A stretch of DNA of 64,000 bases from Fodinibius sp. Rm-B-1B1-1 (GCF_038594945.1 NZ_JBCFYD010000002.1:558001-622000), one strand, 5' to 3'. Counted from the stretch's first letter, positions 31,915 through 42,048 are shown. A program made the numbers and translations. Notes: generated by a model not told the origin, from the sequence alone.

Positions 31915-33009
31915 TTATTGAAATACTACGGTCGATAATTGGGATTTATCGAAGGTAGAATCGCTTGTGACGGTAAAGTCAATGCGCCCTAAAACTAATC
32001 CTTCTTCTGTAGTAACGTTAACTCTCCATTTTCCATCCCATATATTTTCTTTGTATGTATATCCCCTAAAACCACCTCTACGGCCTCCAACCACTTCATA
32101 TGTGATTGTATCGGTAGTATGCCACTGTTGGGATTTGGGACGATAATTTTGCCACTGGTGATTCACATTTTTAGATAAATCGGTAGGGGCAAAAACGGAA
32201 GTGTAGATAAATACAGTATCCCGTGGAGTATAATTGAATGTTTTGTCATACGATTCCCACAATTTTAGCGAGGAGGTTTGTTCGTAAGAAACGCTAAACT
32301 TATCCTCCTGTTTATCTACGTTATAGGCCACAATTCCGTTTTGCATCGACAGTGGTACGGGCGGAATTAAATTGAAGTAATAAAAAATATTGATGCCAGC
32401 ATATATGGTAAAAATGATGGTGGCCATTTTGAACCAGGAAATATCATTCCGGGTAGAGGGACTTTTATGATAGATATAACTGATAAATATCAGGGAAAAG
32501 AAGAAGCTGATTAAACCTGAAATGATGAATAAAAAGGTATTCATTATTCCAAAAATGATGGGGGTAAAGAAGGTGAAAAAGGTAAAGGTGACAAAAAAAT
32601 AGGCTCCAAACTGCAGATATTTGTTGGATATACGATCGCGCAGCAGCTCGTTTGATAACAGGAGGATCACCAGAATTACAAAGAATACCATGGTGCGGGT
32701 AAAGGTGACACTTTGGAAAAAGAAGATAACGTAGGCGCTGGAAAGGCCTCCCAGGAAAAACTGAACCGCCAATGGTGCATATTGTTGATAAGGTTCTAAA
32801 AAAGTGTTTTTCCAATGGTCATCGTCGGCAAGATTATAAATGTAAAGGCAAGCCGTTAAACTAATCAGGTACGTAAATAAAATGGTATTGCTGTACCAAC
32901 CGTCGATACGTCCCAGGGTGAGGCTGTCCCAGATAAATCCCCCGATAAAGAACAGTACGGGTAGATATTTTTTGTGCTTGTTCAAAAATTGTTTCGTGTT
33001 TGATATCAT
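31915..33009 (-). CDS. Multi-pass membrane protein with C-terminal DUF2914 domain
   Basis: A 364-residue protein. Residues 15-225 contain six to seven membrane segments; residues 270-360 match DUF2914 (FIYTSVFAPTDLSKNVNHQW, then WRVNVTTEEGLVLGRIDFTV), a beta domain usually exposed outside the cytoplasmic membrane. The function of DUF2914 is unknown. It starts at ATG 33009, in a stand-alone position divergent from the CoA-binding gene. Confidence 0.82.
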   Translation of the reverse strand: MISNTKQFLNKHKKYLPVLFFIGGFIWDSLTLGRIDGWYSNTILFTYLISLTACLYIYNLADDDHWKNTFLEPYQQYAPLAVQFFLGGLSSAYVIFFFQSVTFTRTMVFFVILVILLLSNELLRDRISNKYLQFGAYFFVTFTFFTFFTPIIFGIMNTFLFIISGLISFFFSLIFISYIYHKSPSTRNDISWFKMATIIFTIYAGINIFYYFNLIPPVPLSMQNGIVAYNVDKQEDKFSVSYEQTSSLKLWESYDKTFNYTPRDTVFIYTSVFAPTDLSKNVNHQWQNYRPKSQQWHTTDTITYEVVGGRRGGFRGYTYKENIWDGKWRVNVTTEEGLVLGRIDFTVTSDSTFDKSQLSTVVFQ

Positions 33010-33121
33010 CCCGGAATTGTTCTTAAAAAATGAAGCGCAAAATATATTATTATGATCAATGTTTCAGACTCTAATGATTATATTTGTTCATTAATTTCAA
33101 AGGCTTAATATAAGTAACGCA

Positions 33122-33529
33122 ATGAAGGATATACTTGACAATTTAAAGACGGTGGCAATAATTGGGAGTTCGGCGAATAAATTTCGGACAAGCTATCATA
33201 TTGCAAATTATTTAAAAGAAAATGGTATTCGTATTCTTCCAATTAATCCCAATTACGAGGAAGTGTTGGGGGTTAAATGTCGCGCGAGTTTAGATGAAGT
33301 TCCCAAGGATATAACCATAGATGTGGTAGATATATTTCGCAATTCGGACTATACCGCCGATATGGTTCGGGATATTATTTCTTGGTCGGAAAAAACGGGA
33401 CAAAAGCCTGTGATATGGACCCAGTTAGACGTTTCTACCGATGAGGCTAAGTCATTGGCTGAAGAGGCGGGGTTTAAATATGTAGAAAATGAATGTCTTA
33501 TGGTACAGCACGAAAGGTTAGCGGGCTAA
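33122..33529 (+). CDS. CoA-binding domain protein (YccU-like)
   Basis: A 135-residue single-domain Rossmann protein with the CoA-binding family pattern: VAIIGSSANKFRTSYHIANYL, ILPINPNYEEVLGVKC, VDVVDIFRNSDYTADMV, and CLMVQHERL at the end. Such proteins bind CoA or acyl-CoA but have no proven reaction. Its last bases overlap the end of the convergent membrane-protein gene by four bases. Confidence 0.9.
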   Translation: MKDILDNLKTVAIIGSSANKFRTSYHIANYLKENGIRILPINPNYEEVLGVKCRASLDEVPKDITIDVVDIFRNSDYTADMVRDIISWSEKTGQKPVIWTQLDVSTDEAKSLAEEAGFKYVENECLMVQHERLAG

Positions 33530-34239
33530 AGTTCGTCTTCTGATTTGGTCATCGTCTCTTTACGATCTTGATGATACTCTTTTAGTTTTTTAGCCAGTAA
33601 GCGCTCTATCACTAATTCATCTTCCGGTGGAATATAGGTTGTAAAGTCAGTGAGTTTATCATTTTGGGTATAATACTCTATCAGTAACACATGTTCTGAT
33701 TTCCAGCGATAGGCTACCACTTTTTTCCAGTAAACGCACTGATCTAAAATTAAAATGCCGTCGTCTCGAAATTCCGGGACAATCTTCACCGTAAGTCCCC
33801 AGAATCCGAAGCCCAGTAGTGATAATCCCGAGGTAATGCCAATGCCTGTGTAAGGACCTAAATGTAGAATTCCGGTACGGTAGATTCCAAAAACAATAAT
33901 CAGTATCGCAATAATATTGGGAGCGGCATCGGTCCAAAACGAGCGAAAGACGTATTCAATTTCACCCACTTTCTGTTTAAGGAATACCATCTTAAAAGCA
34001 AATCCCAAAAAGAATCCTGCAACCAGAGAATACAAAAACATGGTGAAATGAGCGGCAATATCCTGGGAGATAATATCCATCCACTGTCCGGCAGAAAGCA
34101 GGGTGAGGATTATCATAATCCCCAAAAATCCATTTACTACCCGATGTTGATTTAAATGTTGCAGCCGTAGCATACGACGGTATCCCATCCAAAAGGAAAG
34201 CAAAAATGAAAGTCCTAAAAATGTGATTATGAGATACAT
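33526..34239 (-). CDS. Hypothetical inner-membrane protein with cytoplasmic C-terminal domain
   Basis: A 237-residue protein with five hydrophobic segments (about 2-18, 35-56, 66-88, 107-125, 133-150) and a C-terminal soluble part that reads like a small PH-type beta domain (ILILDQCVYWKKVVAYRWKSEHVLLIEYY) plus a charged tail. No family recognised. It ends convergently with the CoA-binding gene and starts at ATG 34239. A role in envelope sensing is possible but unsupported. Confidence 0.75.
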   Translation of the reverse strand: MYLIITFLGLSFLLSFWMGYRRMLRLQHLNQHRVVNGFLGIMIILTLLSAGQWMDIISQDIAAHFTMFLYSLVAGFFLGFAFKMVFLKQKVGEIEYVFRSFWTDAAPNIIAILIIVFGIYRTGILHLGPYTGIGITSGLSLLGFGFWGLTVKIVPEFRDDGILILDQCVYWKKVVAYRWKSEHVLLIEYYTQNDKLTDFTTYIPPEDELVIERLLAKKLKEYHQDRKETMTKSEDEL

Positions 34240-34324
34240 TCCCGTATTTATTTTAAATGATTAAAGTGTTGGAATCCATGAGAGGAACGCCTTACCTTTC
34301 GACATAATATAATAAAAGAAGACT

Positions 34325-34666
34325 ATGCAAAGCGATATTATACCTACTGGAATTGAAGTTTCTAACAGCGACCAGATTCTGGAAATAGACTGGTCTGACG
34401 GACACCATTCAGAGTACGCTCTTTTTGGATTGCGAAAAAACTGTCCCTGTGTAATGTGTCGGGGCGGACATGGAAATATGAATACTTTTGACCGCTCACT
34501 TTTTTTTGTAGAGCCAACCCAGCATTTTGAGATTGAGGATATCAAACAGATTGGCAATCATGCTATTAAAATTTTCTGGAATGACGGCCATAACAACGGC
34601 ATGTACCAGTGGGAAACGCTGCGTGATATGTGCCCGTGTGAAGAATGCTATCCAGAGCAGGATTGA
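34325..34666 (+). CDS. DUF971 protein (gamma-butyrobetaine hydroxylase N-terminal-like domain)
   Basis: A 113-residue protein. LEIDWSDGHHSEYALFGLRKNCPCVMC and the closing WNDGHNNGMYQWETLRDMCPCEEC are the DUF971 pattern: two histidines and four or more cysteines that probably bind zinc or an iron-sulfur cluster. Related domains sit at the N-terminus of gamma-butyrobetaine hydroxylase, and stand-alone forms occur near Fe-S assembly genes. Function unknown. It ends before a terminator-like hairpin. Confidence 0.88.
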   Translation: MQSDIIPTGIEVSNSDQILEIDWSDGHHSEYALFGLRKNCPCVMCRGGHGNMNTFDRSLFFVEPTQHFEIEDIKQIGNHAIKIFWNDGHNNGMYQWETLRDMCPCEECYPEQD

Positions 34667-34670
34667 TGAG

Positions 34671-34716
34671 GTTTTTCCATCTGATCCCTGGGTTTGTGAT
34701 CGGATGGAAATTTAAG
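34671..34716. terminator. Hairpin terminator candidate
   Basis: TTTCCATCTGATC (34674-34686) pairs with GATCGGATGGAAA (34698-34710) around an 11-base loop, with short T runs on both sides. It lies between the convergent DUF971 and M28 genes. Confidence 0.6.
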
Positions 34717-34763
34717 AAAGAATTAATAACGCAAACGGATGTTGGATGAGATAAGGGGATATG

Positions 34764-37070
34764 CTAATTCTCTGAAAGAATTTCTTCAAGCTCAACATTG
34801 GTTTGCCAAATCGTAGCATCCGAACTGAATACTGAATAGGGGGCAGGAATAATGTGATTCGGTCGCGCCTGATAGTTTTCAATGGATTCTGTGGGAAGAT
34901 TAGAATCGACAAAAGTAAATTGCAACGAAGGGGCTCTCTGAGTTTTGAGATACCTGATGCTTAGCTCTACCGGCTCGGAAAAATCAGTGAAATAGTAGAG
35001 ATATTGTCCCATTTCTTTGGCATCAAAAATGGCCTTTCCTTCAATTTTAATTTGTGATGTCGAAGTATTTCTCCAATCCATCTTCATAGCAATACCTTGC
35101 CCCGCATTCATCCGTAGAGTCAAATGTCGTTGAGAATTAAAACTGCTGTCACTAATGATTTCAAACTCAGGCCGGGGAATATTTGCAGTAGCTGTTTTTT
35201 GATAAAGAACCTCATCACCAAATGGTAACGAGATACCTGGGAGGGTTCCGGTTTGATAATTATCTGATAAAAATTGCTGTGTCCATTCATCGACATGGGG
35301 ATCGCGACTCACCCAATAGGCTGTTTCTGAATCCAGATTCTGAACAAAATTAACGCTGTTTTGTTTTTTATGGGAATTGTCAAAGCCAGAGGTGAAAGAA
35401 GCAGCAACGAAACAGGTAAGGGCTATAGCGGTAAGTCCACCGCTCCATTTGAATTCATGGTTTTTGATGATTTGAGTAATAAGCGGCCATGTTAATCCGA
35501 TAAGCAGTCCCAATAAAATCATACTAATGAAGAGCATTTCAGTAGTAAGCATAATTTGTACCAGCCTGATGTAGGGCGAAATGATAAATAATCCCCAGAA
35601 GAATGCGACGGCTAAAATAAGGCTGGATTTCCAAGAAAAGGTCGTCAGATCATCCCCCAAAATTATCCATCCGACAAGTGCCATCAGCACCGGCCATGTA
35701 AAAATGTAGGAAGCTGTGGGCAGGTACCAGGCTGTGATGAGGGAGAGGAGGATCCAGATGGTAAACGGGCCGCTAATGAGTGGTTGAATGGTGAGTTTAG
35801 TTTGAATCCAGCTATAAATCCCGACAAAAATAGCGCTGACCAAAAGCGAAAATGCCCAGAAGTACCAGGTGTGATTATAGACTTCGCCCTGGATAATCCA
35901 TTCGTAACTGGGATGTAGCGCTTTGATTACCTGCCAGCCGTAAAAGGTGAAGAGGCCACTGATTGTAATCGTTATCAGGAATAGAATCAGGCTCCCCAAA
36001 TATGTTCCAACAGTGATTCTCTCAGTACGAAAAAGAAAGATAAGGTAAGCAATAAACAGCAGGGCTGTAATGACGGCCAACGGTAAAGACCACCCCGAAG
36101 GATAGTAAAGCAGTCCGCCGGTGAGGTTGTTGAAATAGACAAACTCAGTGTTGCTTTGTTGTTGGAAATCGGTGTTTCCAAAATAGCGGACATTCCCCAA
36201 GAGATTAGAACCGTGGTGTTGCATAGAAGCCAGTGAGAGGTTCTCGGGGGTATCGAGCATGGTGTGGTAATGAAGAAAGTCTTTGGTAAAAGCGAAATTA
36301 AGTCCGTTAAGTCCTGCTCGCTTAGTTACCGACATATCGGTATCGTTCGGCAAGATCTTGTACACAGTATACATGAGGGAATTAGCTACGGGATAGGGCG
36401 TGGCTTGGGCAAAATGGGGGATAAGGTGACCGTTGTTTTCACTGGTTTCGAACATCATCGATGGACCGCTGGAACCACGTGACTCAAAGTTGAGAACCAA
36501 GTCGATTTCCTGTAGCTGTTCGTATTCATCCGCAAAAAGTTCAGCACCCAACAAACCACGCTCCTCACCATCGGTTAAAAGAATCCATACATCATTTTGC
36601 AGGGGCTGTTTTTGGGATTTCAGAGCTCGCAAGGATTCCAAGATAGTAGCTATGCCCGAGGCATCATCACCGGCCCCATAGGTGTTGGGTTTGGAATCGT
36701 AATGGGCCATCAGCAGAATTGTCCTCTGTGGGTCAGAGCCTTCCATTTTGGCAATGATGTTATTCGTGTTACCCACCAGTCCGCGATCAAAACTGGAACC
36801 AATGCCGATACCGGATTGTACTGTTGGTTCTACGCCCAGTTGACGAAGTTTATCCATAATATAGCTTCGGGAACTGTCATTAGCTGCAGTACCCAGTGGA
36901 TGAGGAGTCTGTGCCAGTGCTTTTATATGTTCAAAAGCGCGTTCGGCTGAAAATTCAGTCTCAGGATTCGATTCAGGTTTGGGCTCCGGCGGTTGGATGA
37001 GGTAAAAGCTGAACCATACCGAAAATACCAATATAACTCCTAAGACAAGCCGATGTTTTATTGTCTGCAT
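34764..37070 (-). CDS. Large M28 family peptidase with multiple membrane segments
   Basis: A 768-residue protein. A signal-anchor precedes a Zn-dependent M28 domain (about 45-290): MAHYDSKPNTYGAGDDASG gives the first zinc H and bridging D, LLTDGEERGLLGAELF gives the catalytic E and next ligand, and HYHTMLDTPENL gives the last H. About eight membrane segments follow at about 325-580, then an extracytoplasmic beta domain. The same layout occurs in the ER metallopeptidase ERMP1 and its bacterial relatives. Substrate unknown; catalytic domain on the outer side of the membrane. Confidence 0.88.
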   Translation of the reverse strand: MQTIKHRLVLGVILVFSVWFSFYLIQPPEPKPESNPETEFSAERAFEHIKALAQTPHPLGTAANDSSRSYIMDKLRQLGVEPTVQSGIGIGSSFDRGLVGNTNNIIAKMEGSDPQRTILLMAHYDSKPNTYGAGDDASGIATILESLRALKSQKQPLQNDVWILLTDGEERGLLGAELFADEYEQLQEIDLVLNFESRGSSGPSMMFETSENNGHLIPHFAQATPYPVANSLMYTVYKILPNDTDMSVTKRAGLNGLNFAFTKDFLHYHTMLDTPENLSLASMQHHGSNLLGNVRYFGNTDFQQQSNTEFVYFNNLTGGLLYYPSGWSLPLAVITALLFIAYLIFLFRTERITVGTYLGSLILFLITITISGLFTFYGWQVIKALHPSYEWIIQGEVYNHTWYFWAFSLLVSAIFVGIYSWIQTKLTIQPLISGPFTIWILLSLITAWYLPTASYIFTWPVLMALVGWIILGDDLTTFSWKSSLILAVAFFWGLFIISPYIRLVQIMLTTEMLFISMILLGLLIGLTWPLITQIIKNHEFKWSGGLTAIALTCFVAASFTSGFDNSHKKQNSVNFVQNLDSETAYWVSRDPHVDEWTQQFLSDNYQTGTLPGISLPFGDEVLYQKTATANIPRPEFEIISDSSFNSQRHLTLRMNAGQGIAMKMDWRNTSTSQIKIEGKAIFDAKEMGQYLYYFTDFSEPVELSIRYLKTQRAPSLQFTFVDSNLPTESIENYQARPNHIIPAPYSVFSSDATIWQTNVELEEILSEN

Positions 37071-37117
37071 AAGGGGATAAAGTTAGGGGATGCTGTTATG
37101 CATCCCCGTTATAAATA

Positions 37118-37822
37118 TTATTGTGGATTCGTTGCCCACACGCTGGTTTCAGTAATAAAACCGCGGTCATGTAGCGACAGCATGTTACAAATTGCCTTGG
37201 CAATATCATCAGCAATCAATTTTGTGGGGTTGAAATCACGTCCACCGCGCCCTGCTTTGTCAAAGAATTCTGTCTGTACCTCACTCGGATTGATTTGCAT
37301 CACGCGAATGTTGTGGGGACGTAATTCGGCTCTCCAACACTCAGTCATACCGCTGAGTGCAAACTTGCTGGCACAGTAAGCTGTTCCGCCTTCGAACCCA
37401 CGCTTGCCTGCAGAAGAGGAGACATTAATAATATTTCCATAATCTTGATCTGCAAAGTGTTTGGCACATTCGCGGCCCACCATCATAGCACCAACCGTAT
37501 TCACCTGTAGTACACTTTTTAAGGCTTTTTCGGATAAGTCGGTTAGCTTTGAAAATTGCCCATAGCCCGCATTATTGATGAGTACATTGAAGCCATCAAG
37601 CTCATCGATTGTCGACTCAACCATATTAATAACTTGATCTTCTTCGCGAACATCACATTGTACAGGAATCGCCCCGATTTCTTTGGCTGTAGCTTTTAAC
37701 TTATCCATTCCACGAGCTGCAATAACCGCTTCTCCACCCGCTTCGATAATGGCTTTTGCCGTTGCCTTTCCAATGCCCGAGCTTCCACCCGTTACCAATG
37801 CCTTGATATTAGATAATTCCAT
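37118..37822 (-). CDS. Short-chain dehydrogenase/reductase
   Basis: A 234-residue classical SDR. The cofactor loop is ALVTGGSSGIGKATA, NNAGYGQ follows, and the catalytic serine and YCASK are in INVSSSAGKRGFEGGTAYCASKFALSG. The basic residue pattern after the second strand (AARGMDKL) favours NADP(H). Substrate cannot be told. It is separated by 47 bases from the M28 gene downstream and by 300 bases from the decarboxylase. Confidence 0.92.
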   Translation of the reverse strand: MELSNIKALVTGGSSGIGKATAKAIIEAGGEAVIAARGMDKLKATAKEIGAIPVQCDVREEDQVINMVESTIDELDGFNVLINNAGYGQFSKLTDLSEKALKSVLQVNTVGAMMVGRECAKHFADQDYGNIINVSSSAGKRGFEGGTAYCASKFALSGMTECWRAELRPHNIRVMQINPSEVQTEFFDKAGRGGRDFNPTKLIADDIAKAICNMLSLHDRGFITETSVWATNPQ

Positions 37823-38124
37823 AGCTGAACAGTTATAAGATTAGATACTAAAATTTTGATGTAATATTTGCAGTAAATCGTTTAGATACAAATTGAGGTT
37901 ATCACACAACATTACCGTGAGGGATCAGGATTTACACAAAATGATAATACTCTGTGTCATCCTGCATATATTTCAGGATCGTCACATTATTTATTTTTAG
38001 TCAATACCAGATGCTGAAACAAGTTCAGCATGACATGCTGTTGGTATTAATAATGGAATTAATATTCAAAGTATAACTTTGTGATTCTTTGAGTCTCTTT
38101 CGTGTAACTTTGCGCTATAATTAA
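37823..38124. other. Intergenic region with hairpin repeats
   Basis: This 302-base gap holds one TGTCATCCTG-type hairpin element (37955-38036) and, to its right, two copies of TAACTTTG 31 bases apart (38074-38081 and 38105-38112) that resemble Bacteroidota -7 promoter boxes but point to a gene end. No gene seen. Confidence 0.6.
37955..38036. repeat. TGTCATCCTG hairpin repeat, copy 1
   Basis: Outer TGTCAT pairs with ATGACA. Inside are two small hairpins: ATCCTG...TTCAGGAT and ATGCTGAAACAAGTTCAGCAT. The second copy is at 46991-47066, so this is a dispersed intergenic element. Confidence 0.75.
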
Positions 38125-39546
38125 TTACGCAATTAAGGATTGAGCTAAATTTTGTATCAGTTTCCACGCCTCATCCACATGACGTTCTTCTAAGTTTGTG
38201 TTACCCAGTACGATGCGAATCGTATATTTGCCATTAAGCTTTGTATGGGTTAAAAACAGCTTCCCGCTGTCCTGAATTTGGTTAAGCAGTTTTTCATTTA
38301 GTTCGTTTAATTTTTCCTCATCATCAATGTAATTCGGATGAAAACGGAAGCAAATTGCGTTAAGTGGAACGGGAGCTAATAGTTCAAAATGTTGGTGCTG
38401 CTCGATTTGGTCTTTGAGATTCTGAGCCAGCGAAATATGTTGACGAATTTTATTTTGTAATCCCTCAATACCAAAACTTCGCAGTACAAACCATAGCTTG
38501 AGTGCTCGGAATCGACGTCCCAGTGGAATCCCCCAGTCGCGATAGTTTTTGACGCGCTGATCTTCAGGGGTCTTCAAATATTCCGGCATAATCTCAAACG
38601 TGCGGACGAGCAGTGCCTCATCCTGTACATAAAACGCCGAGCAATCAAAGTTGGTAAACATCCACTTATGGGGATTAAAAACGAATGAGTCAGCCAACTC
38701 AATTCCTTCATTCATCCACCGCTTTTTGGGAAGCAGCAGGGCCGTACCGGCATAGGCGGCATCCACGTGGAGAAAAATATCATATCTTGAACAAATTTCG
38801 CCGATTTCTTTTAGTGGATCAATGGCGGTCGAGCCAGTTGTGCCAATGGTAGCAACCACGGCTGTGGGGGTAAACCCATTTTCTAAATCTTTGCGGATTG
38901 CCTTTTCCAGTGCATCCGGCTTCATCGCGTAGTTTTCATCCACTTGAATCTTGCGGAGGTTTTGACGCCCAAATCCTGCAATTTTCACATCCTTTTCGAT
39001 GGATGAGTGTGTTTCTGATGAACAATAAATCCTAAATGTCTCACCTTTTGGAAATCCTGATTCGTTGACTGTAAAGTCAGTAATCTTTTCGCGGGCCATT
39101 AGTAAGGCGCAAAGGGTGGAGGTTGAGGCCGTACTTTGAATGGCTCCTGTAAATACTTTTGGTAGCCCGATGGCTTTCCGAAGCCACTCCATTACTTGTT
39201 CTTCAAGCTCGGTGGCGGCGGGGGAGGTTAGCCAACTCATGCACTGAGCACCAAGGGTAGCAGTCAGCATTTCGGCCAGTACTGATGGAAAACTGGTATT
39301 GGCGGGAAAATAGCCCATAAAATTGGGACTCTGCCAGTGGGTCATGCCGGGCATGATGATGTTTTGAAAATCATTAAACTGCTTTTCGAAAGATTCGGCT
39401 TCTTGGGGAGCCTCCCCGGGAAGTTGTTCTAAGATATTACCTGGATCTACATCTGGCTTTACAGGATAGTTCTCGACTTCTTCGAAATAGTCAGCCATCC
39501 AGTCGACGAGTTGGTGGGCATTTTCGCGGAATTCATTGTTATCCAT
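38125..39546 (-). CDS. PLP-dependent group II decarboxylase (aromatic amino acid type)
   Basis: A 473-residue enzyme of the glutamate/aromatic-L-amino-acid decarboxylase family. HVDAAYAGTALLLPKKRWM contains the PLP-contacting aspartate, and FNPHKWMFTNFDCSAFYV contains the Schiff-base lysine in HKW. The N-terminal PGMTHWQSPNFMGYFPANTS is typical of aromatic or tyrosine decarboxylases rather than of glutamate decarboxylase. The substrate is not settled. It starts at ATG 39546 and stands alone. Confidence 0.9.
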   Translation of the reverse strand: MDNNEFRENAHQLVDWMADYFEEVENYPVKPDVDPGNILEQLPGEAPQEAESFEKQFNDFQNIIMPGMTHWQSPNFMGYFPANTSFPSVLAEMLTATLGAQCMSWLTSPAATELEEQVMEWLRKAIGLPKVFTGAIQSTASTSTLCALLMAREKITDFTVNESGFPKGETFRIYCSSETHSSIEKDVKIAGFGRQNLRKIQVDENYAMKPDALEKAIRKDLENGFTPTAVVATIGTTGSTAIDPLKEIGEICSRYDIFLHVDAAYAGTALLLPKKRWMNEGIELADSFVFNPHKWMFTNFDCSAFYVQDEALLVRTFEIMPEYLKTPEDQRVKNYRDWGIPLGRRFRALKLWFVLRSFGIEGLQNKIRQHISLAQNLKDQIEQHQHFELLAPVPLNAICFRFHPNYIDDEEKLNELNEKLLNQIQDSGKLFLTHTKLNGKYTIRIVLGNTNLEERHVDEAWKLIQNLAQSLIA

Positions 39547-39826
39547 TGGGTCTGCTAATTTCCTGAGTTAGTATCTAAATTTTATTATGTGCTTATAATA
39601 CTGTTCATTTTTCAATGACGAAAAGATGAACTAAAAAAGCCAAAGACTACACGCTATTTTACGGCAGTTATATTTTTACACGAAGCAAAATTTTGATAGT
39701 CTTATTCTATCTGAGGCGATAACTGTTTTTAATTGGTATTAAAGTATTTTTTGTGTCTCAATCCAACTTGTTTAGCATTGATCCTGAGGCTAAGTAATAG
39801 AAAATATTTATTATGGAATTTAGTTT

Positions 39827-40522
39827 ATGAACCGTTTAGAGCATTATAAAACTATTGATCCTGCAGAGGCGAAGCGCCTGCAAAAAGAGTTACGTCAGCA
39901 AATAGTATTAGAGCCGCTGGCGGAGCCGCCGAAATACATAGCCGGTGCGGATATTTCCTTTAATCGCAATTCAGATGTGATGCATGCTGCTATCGTTATA
40001 TTGGAGTTATCCACGCTACAACCAGTGGCTCTGTCATTAATTTCTGATGAAACTACCTTTCCATATATCCCGGGATTGTTAGCGTTTCGAGAGATACCGG
40101 TACTTTTGAAGGCGTGGAGTCAACTTCGGCTTAAACCGGATGTATTGATCTTAGATGGACACGGTATCGCACATCCCCGCCGGATGGGCATTGCTACTCA
40201 TTTTGGCATTGAGATTGATCATCCAACCATAGGCTGTGCAAAGAATATATTGACTGGCACGCATAGTGATATAGGAGTTGAGAAGGGAGATAAAGCCAAT
40301 ATTTTGGATGGCAATGATAAAATTGGAATAGCATTGCGGAGCCGGACAAATGTAAATCCAATTTATGTATCGCCGGGACATATGTGTTCTTTTGGAGATA
40401 CCTACGAAATTGTGATGCAATCATTGACGAAATACAAGCTTCCTAAAACTACCCGATTGGCGCATCAATGGGCGAATAAATTACGGAAAGGGGAGGCCGA
40501 AGAAGGATATATAGAGGTCTAA
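39827..40522 (+). CDS. nfi: Endonuclease V
   Basis: A 231-residue repair nuclease that nicks DNA one base 3' of deaminated bases such as inosine. IAGADISFNRNSD holds the first catalytic aspartate, FREIPVLLKAW the glutamate, and LILDGHGIAHPRRMGIATHFG the second aspartate and the wedge region. Length is normal for Nfi. Stand-alone position. Confidence 0.95.
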   Translation: MNRLEHYKTIDPAEAKRLQKELRQQIVLEPLAEPPKYIAGADISFNRNSDVMHAAIVILELSTLQPVALSLISDETTFPYIPGLLAFREIPVLLKAWSQLRLKPDVLILDGHGIAHPRRMGIATHFGIEIDHPTIGCAKNILTGTHSDIGVEKGDKANILDGNDKIGIALRSRTNVNPIYVSPGHMCSFGDTYEIVMQSLTKYKLPKTTRLAHQWANKLRKGEAEEGYIEV

Positions 40523-40635
40523 GGAGTAGGTAGCAGTTTTGTATGTTAAATTTTTATGCTGAGAGAAGAATTTAAAGATTTGAAAATAATTAAAAGGCCA
40601 CTGACTAATAACTGCGTACGGCCTACTGTCATCTG

Positions 40636-42048
40636 TTATATCCGTCTCAATACCGATTCTGCCGCGTGATAACCGCACATGCCGTGGACTCCGCCACCTG
40701 GGGGAGTGGATGAGGAAGCGATATACATATTGGTTTTGGGGATGTAATACGGATCAAAAAGTCCGGTCGGACGCGTAAATAATTGCGTAATATCTGCACG
40801 CCCACCATTGATGTCACCACCTATATAATTGGGATTATAGGACTGCATCGCTTTCGTATTCATAGAATGCATATCGATAATACAATCTCGAAATCCCGGG
40901 GCAAAACGCTCTATCTGTTGAATAATAGGCTTGGTCATATTTTTGGTTGATCCATTGGGTACGTGACAGTATGCCCATCCGGTGTGATTGTCCGAAGGTG
41001 CTCGGCTGTTATCTCCCAAACTTTGTTGTGCAACTAAGACATATGGTTTTTCGGGATGTTTCCCATTGGCTGATTGTTTCTCTGATATGGCAATTTCTGC
41101 GAGCGTACCACCTACATGTACAGTACCTGCTTTTCGGCAGAGTTCATCTTTCCAGGGAATGGGATCACTGAGAGCAAAATCCAATTTAAAAACGCCTTGC
41201 CCATATTTATAACGTTGCAATTTTTGGGCGTAGGATTGCGGAAGATGTTTGCCAGCAATATCCAAAATTTGCTTGGGCGTATTATTAAAAAGAATGGTTT
41301 GGGATTCAGGCAGTTCATCAACAGAAGTTATTTCAACGCCGGTTTCGATTTCTCCGCCCAGCGATTGAAAATGTTGAGCCATTGCATTGGTAATGGCTTG
41401 TGATCCGCCTTTAGGATATGGCCAACCAACGGTGTGGGCAGCTGTGCCCAGCACCAACCCAATAGCAGCCGTAGCAATATCATCAAATGGCATAATGCCA
41501 TGAGCAGCGATGCCAGCAAAAACGGCCCGTGCTTTTTTTGTTTGATATCGTTTTGCAAACCCATTAGCAGATCGTAAGGCTTTTAAGCCGAAACGAGCCA
41601 TCAATATGGGATTATTGGGAATGGGTGAAAAGGGGGCTAAAATGTCAGTGAGGAGTTCATCCCAGGAATCAATAAAAGGAGTAATCCACTTTTGATAGGT
41701 TTTGCCATCTTGGCCAAGGTGATCTATCGTTTTATCCAGTGAACGAAACAGGGCTCCGGCAGGCTGGTTATCTAAAGGGTGGGCCACTGGCACCTCAGGT
41801 TGAATCCATTCGAGTCCGTACTCTTCGAGTGGAAGACTTTTTAAGAATGGTGAAGCCTTAGCCAACGGATGGATAGCTGAACACACATCGTTATAGAAGC
41901 CGGGTTGGATCAGCTCTTGAGTACGTGTGCCGCCTCCAATGGTATCAGATTTTTCAAAAATTTTAACCGAAAGTCCTTTCTGTGCAAGATGAATTCCTGC
42001 GGCCAAACCGTTGGGACCGGAACCTATGATAATAGCGTCGTAGCTCAT
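40636..42048 (-). CDS. CrtI-like phytoene desaturase/retinol saturase-type oxidoreductase
   Basis: A 470-residue flavoenzyme. The N-terminal dinucleotide fold is AIIIGSGPNGLAAGIHLAQKG with IFEKSDTIGGGTRT. The C-terminus has PGGGVHGMCGYHAAES, the conserved second FAD contact of the CrtI/COG1233 family, which includes phytoene desaturases, ketolases and retinol saturases, and also PYROXD2-like proteins of unclear function. No phytoene synthase gene is adjacent; the carotenoid-type genes lie 8-13 kb to the left. A carotenoid role is possible but not certain. Confidence 0.8.
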   Translation of the reverse strand: MSYDAIIIGSGPNGLAAGIHLAQKGLSVKIFEKSDTIGGGTRTQELIQPGFYNDVCSAIHPLAKASPFLKSLPLEEYGLEWIQPEVPVAHPLDNQPAGALFRSLDKTIDHLGQDGKTYQKWITPFIDSWDELLTDILAPFSPIPNNPILMARFGLKALRSANGFAKRYQTKKARAVFAGIAAHGIMPFDDIATAAIGLVLGTAAHTVGWPYPKGGSQAITNAMAQHFQSLGGEIETGVEITSVDELPESQTILFNNTPKQILDIAGKHLPQSYAQKLQRYKYGQGVFKLDFALSDPIPWKDELCRKAGTVHVGGTLAEIAISEKQSANGKHPEKPYVLVAQQSLGDNSRAPSDNHTGWAYCHVPNGSTKNMTKPIIQQIERFAPGFRDCIIDMHSMNTKAMQSYNPNYIGGDINGGRADITQLFTRPTGLFDPYYIPKTNMYIASSSTPPGGGVHGMCGYHAAESVLRRI

